In this document: in pieces, positions 10,301 through 19,300 of the stretch | Layout: the number at the start of each line of letters is the position of its first letter | Position numbering within the stretch: the stretch's first letter is position 1 | Source: Silene noctiflora | Lineage: Eukaryota > Streptophyta > Magnoliopsida > Caryophyllales > Caryophyllaceae | Assembly (NCBI GenBank): GCA_009801015.1 | Contig: VHZZ01014399.1 | Coordinates: 10,708-34,304, forward strand | Length of the DNA stretch: 23,597 nucleotides | Reading direction: 5' to 3' | Translations under genes and position numbers: made by a program | The notes under the pieces: model-generated | The model's database searches: none | Told to the model about the DNA's origin: nothing | What the model saw: only the letters and a program-made list of their open reading frames with translations

Positions 10301-13300
10301 GACTAGATCAGAATAGTTTTCTGATTACGGCTACCCATCCACAAACTGAACAGGTCATGCAGATGCTGCTATCTCACAGAACCCAGTGTCAGCCAATAAC
10401 AAAGAAACATTTTGTGATTCTGTCAAAGTAACTCCAATGCCATCCGGCTTGTCCATCAGTGTGCTTCAAGAAATCGGCCGAAGGTGTTGTTCCAAGGTTT
10501 GTGAAGTCTAATCCTGTTATGGGGAAAAATTGTTTTCTGGTCAGCAGCTGAGGAAAGACGTAACCTTTAACTTTTTTTTTTTGGCGCAAGGTTGAGTTCA
10601 AGCCGGTTCTAAGCACAAGTAAAGATTTGCAATTCTCCGTGGAGGTTAGTGGTAACCGCACATTCCACATCTTCGTCTCAAATCACCTTTAGTTCACAAT
10701 TCCAAATAATAACTAATGAGGCTAATTGAGTGAAATAAAGAGTGTTATGTTACATTGATACTTCATCTAGCCATCTTGTTGCCTGTCTAACATGACTGGT
10801 AGCCGACATGACACTAGACATGAATCTGACACGCCAAAATCACAAACAACACAACACAGCCGATTGATTGAGATTCTCAAATTGAATTTTAACAGTGTCA
10901 AATAAGAGCAAAAAGGGAAAGGAAAAAGTAAGTGAATGTAATAAAACACACTTTGATGAAGAATGAAGATGAGAGTCATGAGGGACACTAGTGCCCGTTT
11001 AAAACAAGAATGGGAATTGAATTTCCTAATATTTTTTTGGTTCTAAAGCATGAGTAGTCTAAATAAGTGCAAGCAACATTAAACTTCCAATATACATGCT
11101 GATTGTTTTGGCTTCATTATGCAAACCAGATCACTAGTTTATACTCCCTCCATCCATTTTATAACTTCCTATTTTCCTATTTGGATTGTCCGTCTTTAAA
11201 CTTCCTTCTTGGAATCTTTCGTATTTAGATTGATATTTGTGGTTATTTTGCTTATTGACCCCACATCTTTCCTTTCTCTTCTGAATTTTTGTGCCACATG
11301 ATACGTATTAATTATAGATGGAAGGACTATTTGAGTAGTCTATCTAAGACAATTTGTAAAAATATTCGTAAACAAGTTGTGATTAATTTAACTTTAGCAA
11401 AATGAGTTGTGTATGCGTCTACAAACTTGTCAACACACCTGTTTGATTGCGTCCACGTGGCCTTAATTTTAGTACGTATCATTGAGCCTTAGTCCCAAAA
11501 TGATGTGGGGTTGGCCGACATGAATCATTATCTGAAACCGTCCGGGCAGCAAATAGAGCACCATAATATATGGAGATTTAAGTGACAAGAGTTTGAAATA
11601 ACATAAAAGTAAAGAAACACGGAGTAGTATATTAAAAATAATGATAATGATGGTGAAAATAATATAATAGGTAAACCAAATTTTAAAAGTAAAAACAAAA
11701 ACTTAAAAGAGTGGAATAAAAAGAAATATAATACTCAAGACATGTAAGAATCAAACTCCATCATTCACCAACTTAAAAGAGTAGAATAAAAAGAAATATA
11801 ATACTTAAGACATGTAAGAATCAAACTCCATCGTTCACCCATATCATTTGTCTCCATAAAACTCTCTCCATTGCCATATCTTCATCAATCTTAAGAAACG
11901 TGATATCATTCTCAATCACCTTTATCCAAGTTTTCTTAGGTCTTTCTCTACCCCTCACAATCTTTTCCCTTCCCCAATTTTTGAGCCTTCTCACATGTCC
12001 AAACCATCTTAATCCATTTGCCATCATCTTATCCTCTATCGAGGCGACTCACCTTCTCCCTAACCACCTCATTTCTAAGTCGATCCTTTCTTGTACGACC
12101 ACAAATCCATCGTAGCATACACATTTCTGTCACATTCATCTTATGAACTTGACAGTGTTTCAAGGACCACACTCGGAGCCATACAACAATGCAGGTCTAA
12201 TTGCCGTGCGGTAGAATTTACCCTTTAGTATATGAGGCATGCCAGGTGGCGCTCTTCCATTTCAACCAGCTTTGCTTTAATCGTGTGAGCCACATCCAAA
12301 TCTAATCCTTTTTTTAACAATAGACCCTATATATCGAAAAAAACTCTTGAATGAATGATCCTCCCATCGAAAGTGATTGCCCCGCTTCTCTAACCTCGCT
12401 AAACCTATAATCCAGATATTCGGTTTTACTATTTGGTTTTACTTCTACTTGGTCTAAATCCATGAGCTTGTAAAGTATTCCTCCATCGTTCTAATTTCCT
12501 AGTCCTTCCTTCGTCTCATCGGTCCATACAATATCATATGCAAACATCATACTCCAAGAAGTCCCTTCTTGAATTGTCCTTGTCAACTTGTCGATAACTA
12601 TTGCAAAGAGAAGAAGACCAATAGCGGAACCTTGATACGGAAACACTATGTCCTCCTAACATTGGTTCTTACACTTCTACTAGGTCCTTCATACATGTAT
12701 TTTATTAGGTTAATATATTTTCATGATATCCACTTCTTCGCTAAAGCCCACCAAAGTAGTTCTCTCGGTACCTATCATATGGCTTCGAACTCAATAGAAA
12801 CCAGATGAAAGTCTTTTATCCTATCTCCCAGGCATAAATCCAAATTGATTATCCAATATGTCTACACACTTCCTCAACCTTTGGTTCAATCACCCGTTCC
12901 TCCAATTTCATCGTATTACTCATTAGCCTAATTCCTCGATAATAATTATCAATCTTGAACATCACCCTTGTTCTTAAAACAAAGGGATAAGAATACTTTT
13001 CCTCCATGCTGACGACATATATTATCTCCAAATCTGGTTAAATAGCATGGTTACCCATTCAATTCCTCTTTCCCCCAAGCACCTTCAAACTTTAATAAGT
13101 CTAGTCCTTTTGCTTTCTTCAATCTCATCTTCTTCATTGCCATTTTGACTTCACTCTTTTGAATCCTACACATAAATTCCCGATTAATCATAGTTGGAGG
13201 GATGTATACATTGCCAATCTCTTGTCCTTGTTGGCCATTGAATAAGGTATCTAAGTATGACTTCCATCTATCCTTTATTTTGTTATCCTAAACCAAAATC

Positions 13301-16300
13301 TTTTTATCACTATCCTACACACATTTTTTTTAGTTTTATTGCAAATATATTTACTATAAAGCTATCGGTTTCATTAGTTGGCAAAATATTGACTAATCAG
13401 TATTAATTGAGCTAGTAAACTCAAATTCTGATCTTTGAGGGTTTGGGTTACTAATTTGTACTCCCTCCTATCCTCTATTTTTCTTCCCTATTTGCTAAAA
13501 CGGATTATTCAGGTTTTCTTCCCCTTTCTATTTTTGGTAACTTTTACTCTTATTTTATTCATCCCTCTCTCCTATCACCAAACCCCACCCAACACTTTTA
13601 CTCTTATTTTATTCATTCCTCTCTCCTATCACCAAACCCCACCAACTCTTTTACTCTTATTTTATTCCTAATTACTACTACCCCTCTACAATCCCCAACC
13701 CCACATTTTCCTTTATCAATATAATACTCCCTCCCTTAATCCTTGTGCCCACTTCAAAGGGGAAGAAAATATGGGATGAGAGGGAGTATGATTTTTAGCT
13801 CCCATGTTATTTCTTTATGAGGCACTTTTTTTGTTTCCTTTTTCATAATGAACCCAACACATGCATCATTTCGCAGACAGGTACAAAACATTTGTTTTTG
13901 TCCAAAGATATCTAAAATTTACACTTCTTTTGTTAACAAGTATCAACCAAAGTTTTCCGTCGTAAAGGTAAGATTCCGTCTTGACGATGGGTTATGATAG
14001 GCGGTCGCACACCTAACAAAGATACCCTAGACTTCGCTAACAAATTAATGTAGTAAGATAGGGGTCGAACACGAGGAAATGGGGGCTGATTAATGAAATG
14101 TTATGATTAGACTTCTATCAAGGTCGATTTAACTTTTTGTAACTTTTTGTTGGGTTTGGTTTAGTGAATGCAATGATAATAAAAATGATGAATAAACAAT
14201 AATAATTAAAAGAGTATAGGGGAGTCTTGTCACACATGCATAGAAATAACGATTCATGTTAAGCTAGGAATGCATAATAAAGATAAATGTTTAGGTTTTA
14301 TGACAACCATCTCTTGGCTTATTGTCAACCATAGAACAGGTTTTAACGAGCTCTCGCTATGGCTAGATCGGTCTACTACAACATGCTTAGTCTAATTCAA
14401 TTTCGTGCCTCTCGACTTATAGAACGAATTAACAAATTAATCAAAGATTGTGATCAATAATCAAAGACTAACAATACAATGCAAACATGTGATAGAAACA
14501 AATATACAATATTATGATATTTTAATTTAACATTTAATAATAACAACTATGCATGGCTCCCCTAATCCCTAGACAAAANGNACTACTCACACATATTGAA
14601 AGTTNAACTAACTAAGAATGAAATNATTATNATAAACATAATGATAAAAATATAAAGACTTAAAAGATAAAAAGGAAGATAATAATAAACTAAACTAAAT
14701 AACATAAACAAGGGAAATAACTAATAATAATATGCTAATGGAAAATGTAAATAGGAATGCTAGACAATTACTAAAGTGGAAATGGTTTAACAATAACATG
14801 GAATGAATTACTATAATAAAAAATGTTAATAACCAACAACTAAATAACAATTGCAAATAAAGATGAAATAACTAAACAAAACTATAAAGAAAATAACAAT
14901 GGAAAATGCTAAAAGAAATGATTACCGAAATAAGAAATTGCAACTTGAGAATGAAGAACAATTTGTAAACAAACCAACTTGTATTAAACTTGGAATTGTA
15001 ACTAAAAGATTTTTTGGAATAAAAATGTAAACTAATGACTAATTTCTGAAAACTAAAGAGAAAGGAGATAGTATAAGAGTTGTGTAAAACTAGGATATAA
15101 GATGGATGCCTAAGAGTCGGATTCAACCTCCTTTATATAGGGGGTTGAATGTGAAATGTAAGGTTTCCACATAAGGGTCACCCCAATCAGGGACACCTCA
15201 CCCCGATCGTGGGCGAGGGAATCCGATTTTCCTCATTACTTCTACCATTAAGTCAATACGGAATCCTAAAAAACCGTATTAACTCATCCTTACTACCCGG
15301 TTTAAGGCATTTTTGAGGAATCAGGAGATTCTCTTCCACTCTTCTTTATGGGCCTCATTTCTTTACATTTGCCAATTGATGATCATAGTCTTTGCATTTT
15401 CGGCCACATTTCCACATTTGATCATCAACCCAAATATTTCTTTCTTGCATGTTCTTGTCATGATCCAATCCAGTTTCCGTTTCCACTTAGCCTCGTGATT
15501 TCGATATTTGCACATTTGACGGGAAATAGCTACCGAATGCTTTATTTCCTACAAATTATATTATACACAAGCAAAATACCTAGAACACGGGATTAGCTCA
15601 CAAATACACTAATAAAAGTGCAAAAATCATATAAAACCGAGCTAAAATGAGTAGTTAAATCGTATATAAATTAGACACATCAGGTTACATAATTGTTTTC
15701 TGTATAGATCTTATAATTACACTTGACAACTTAACATCAATCCATTTTGGCCACCAACATCAATCACTCCAACCACTACCTTTCCTGCCACCAATGTCAA
15801 CCAATTCTACCACCAGTCCACCACTACTAAAATCGAAAAACATTACAGACACAAGGGATATAATGGGCTGAAGTAGGGAAGGAAGAACTGTCGCGGTAGG
15901 GGCGGGGATAAGAAAGAGAAGGTGATAGAGATGGGGATAGGGAGAAGGTGGCGGGGTGAGGGAGCAAGGGAGGAGAGAGAGAAGGAAGAGTATGTTTAGC
16001 GAGGGATTGGAATAAGGGTATGGGAATTTGGAGGAGGCGAGAGAAGAAGAGACGACGTGGCTGGGGTGGGAGAGGAGATGAGTTGAGGAGGAGGGGAAGT
16101 AGAAGAATGGGTTAAGTTTATTGGACAATTAGTTTAAATTAGGATTAAGGAGGTAAGTTGAATTATTAGAGCAGGATGACGTTTTACTTTTAGTCAAACC
16201 TAATTGTTATTTTTTTTTTCTTGACGAAAATGTCAGTTGGTACTTGTTAACATAAAAGTAAACTTTAGGTACCTTTGGGCAAAAAATGAGATGTTCGGAA

Positions 16301-19300
16301 CCTGTTTGCAAGTGATGTAAATATTAGGTACCTTTGAACAATAAACCCTTTTTGTGAACATAATTTTTTTTTTTTTTGGTTTTCTCTTCTATTCTTTAGG
16401 TTTTGTTCACGGGTGAGAAGATTGGTGTTGGAATGGGTAAGACTAGAAAGGATGCTCAGCAGCAGGCTGCCGAGAATGCTCTCCATTCCTTGGCTGGTTT
16501 GTAAAATCATGTCTATGTTGCTTTTCTTTCGAATTATTGGCAGTGAGATAACATCACCGCATTCTTTGCAGTGATGGTATTTCTAGGCGTTTTTGTTAGT
16601 GTGAATTCTTTTCTGTTTGATGAATTGCTGGCACTTGGTAATATGTCTTATGCACTGCATTACCTTTGACAGAGCATAGACATGGCAAATGAATCATCTA
16701 GTCTTTTGCTCCTCTAGACAATATGTCGATTTCTTTCCATCTTCGTCTTATGTTGTCCTTCCCCGACATAAAATAATCTGCCTGGACTCTTAAGTGTGTC
16801 TTAGTTAATTAATTTGGCTGCCTCAAGGATCCTGTTTTATTTGCATCATTTATCTACGAAGAATGCTGGAATGTCTTATTTGGTTGTAAGTTCATTTTAG
16901 CATGTTCTTTGATTGCATTAGGGACTTTGAGACATTTGAGTGGCAAATTGTATGATTTTTTGTGCAGGCAAGTATATGGCATACGTTGGACATTCAGGCA
17001 TAGCAGACCAAGTTAATAAGGTTTCCATCCCCGTTGATAATGGATTTATTTGGGATGACATAAATCCTCACTCTGATGAACTGCCTTCAAATGAGAAGCT
17101 ACAAAGTGAAAGTGCATTAGAGGTTAGCATTGATTGGTATTATTTCATTTTATTCCTTTTTGTTTGTCGATGGAAGAAATATTTCGGTCTTGGAATAGGA
17201 CTGTTTCTAAAACAATATCGAGTATCAGAAAATCATTCTGATCTTGTGTGTAGATTTGTGTTTTTCTTGATACTAGCATAGTAATATATTTCCCTTCTTT
17301 TCATCACATCTGACGGTAAATTGGAATTTAATGTCATGTGTTAATGCGATTCTGACAGACTGTTTAACACCCCCATTTATGTAGGAGCCTAATTAGACAT
17401 ACCAGAGATAACTGGGCGTGTTACCATTACGGCGAACCGTGGAACAATAACAAATCAAACAATCAAAATAAATACTTGATTGAATTATTAAACAAAGCCA
17501 ATCACAACCTTAATAAATAAAGATAAAAACTTTACCGCGGAAGTCTAAACTATTAATACAAATGAATAACTAAAGACGTATGAAATGATGCCTATCTAAA
17601 ATCTACTCAGCTACTAAGTAAAGACCGTCTTGCACAAGTTCCAGGGGGCATTTCACAAGTATTAAAGGCAACATGGGTATGTCAATAATGGGTATGTCAC
17701 AAGTTTAAAGGCAACATGGGTATGTCTATGATGCAATGACAAGCGACCAAGGGTACATGTTAATGATGAGTGACCAACGACTATGGGAACATGTCTGAGT
17801 ATCAAAGGCAGGTTGGGTATGTCGATGTAGAGTGACTAGCCAACAAGGGAGCATGTTATGAGCTAGGAAGCACGAACACTTCTATCATCTAGCGGTATTT
17901 GTGTCCGACACCGACTCTTGCACGACACACGGGAATACGTGTTAGACACTTAACAAAGCTAATCTAATTTTTTATTAATATTTTTAAAGTTTGGACACTC
18001 ATTAGACAACCAGAACACTTCAACTCAGCATGATACCTTTGTCAAAATTTAAAGACCTTTTATGATAAAATCATGATTATCTTTTGCATACATGGCATAT
18101 TTTCTGTATATGTTTGGAATATGGTTATTATTAATCTAACTGTTAAGTTTTAATTAATTAGCATATACTATATAATTTTGATTTCTATTTAAAATTTGAT
18201 ACTCCCTTCGTTTCGATCAATAGTTATCTATTACTTTTGGCACAAAGATTAAGGAAACAAGCATGAGTGAATTGGACCACACAAACCACTCAACCCCACA
18301 TACACATGGGAAATGGCTTACAAAAGGTTAACAAAAATAGAAATAGATAACTATTCAATGATACACGCCAAAATGGAAATAGATAACTATTGACCGGGAC
18401 GGAGGGAGTGTAAAATACCTTCACAAAAATAAAATTGTACTTTTATAACTATATAATATATGCATTATTGATTTAAAAAAGGGTGGACTGTGTCCTACAT
18501 TTCATGGGACGTCATGTCATGTGTCTATTCTGTGTCTGTGTCCGTATCCCTTTTGGTGCTACCTAGGTTATGACTTATGAGTATCAAAGACATGGGCATT
18601 AGCTGACCAAGGGCATGTGGAGTACAACACTGATGCTAAGAGAGGGAAGATGACCGGGAACTTAGCGCTTGCTGTCCTCACACCAGGGAGCTTCGTTAAG
18701 CTCTGGGCTTATATCTAGTTATTTAGTGAAGGGTTTAGGATACTAATTGATGGGCAATTATCTCTATTTTCTGTAACTCTATTAGTAGTAGCTTAGGCTT
18801 AACTTAGAAAGCAAAATTAGTATAAGTAATGGCATCCCAGGTGTTTATAGTGAATTATTGACAGATTTGATCCAAGAAATAAAAATTTTATGAATGAAAC
18901 ATTGTGTTTAAAATTCAGTTGTGAATTGAGCCATAGAGTAATTGTTTCGTGGTAAATTTTCAATTGGGTGTCAAGGTTCAAAGCGCGGTGATACGCATGG
19001 TAGACTAGGCCCAGCATAATCTAATCAAGTCCAGTTCTTGTCTGATTTCTGTATGTACTTCCTTCTTTATTTCTGTCTTCATTTCACCTCACAGTATACC
19101 AGAAAATCCCAGCAAAAGAGCAATTAGGTAGTTATGTTATTATTCCTCGTGGAATTTGAGCACCCGTTTCCACACTCTTATTAGTTTGACCATGTAAGAT
19201 AAGACACATCGGGCACCATTTTGGAGACATGGAGAGTGCAAAGTGACAAAACATTCGTGTGTTGGTTAGCAGAAGATTTAATAAAACATGATGAGGTTAA

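Larger units (their letters stand above)
13982..15682 (-). mobile_element. Athila/Tat-like LTR, probably solo, antisense in intron 11
   Basis: Reverse complement begins TGATGTGTCTAATTTATATA at 15682 and ends near 13982 (AACCCATCGTCA), about 1.7 kb. It shares the GGGGTCGAACACGAGG motif (about 14064) and terminal layout with the LTR at 551. No primer site adjoins 13982 and no internal coding part is present. Flanks CGTCT and GGTTA do not form a target duplication, so the left edge or the insertion history is uncertain. Five N bases lie inside. Confidence 0.7.
10645..16399 (+). other. CPL2 intron 11 (5755 bp), TE-loaded, inside the dsRBD
   Basis: GTTAGT...TTTAG, phase 0. It carries a Stowaway-like MITE (11144-11327), a dead RTE LINE (11475-13330), a second Stowaway-like MITE (13461-13786), an antisense LTR (13982-15682), a purine-rich block (15868-16105) and a GGTACC repeat pair (16266, 16325). 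Between 10645 and 11143 nothing recognisable is seen. Confidence 0.92.

Noticed and set aside
10389..10670. 93-residue minus-strand frame
   Set aside because: Antisense shadow of CPL2 exons 10 and 11.
13435..13671. 78-residue frame with repeated [13 protein letters not shown]
   Set aside because: Product of the 54-bp tandem repeat inside a MITE.
13967..15687. GGTAA / GGTTA as target duplication of the intron 11 LTR
   Set aside because: One mismatch, and it would leave an element start without TG at 13972; the TG at 13982 fits the family better.
15760..16128. 122-residue minus-strand open frame
   Set aside because: Ser/Pro/Leu-rich low-complexity translation of the opposite strand of a purine-rich tract; no family resemblance and no gene context.
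17653..17850. CRISPR-like repeated units
   Set aside because: Units are degenerate, spacing is irregular and the context is a plant intron; it is a minisatellite.
18817..19017. 66-residue minus-strand frame in intron 13
   Set aside because: No recognisable motif, AT-rich intron sequence; chance open frame.
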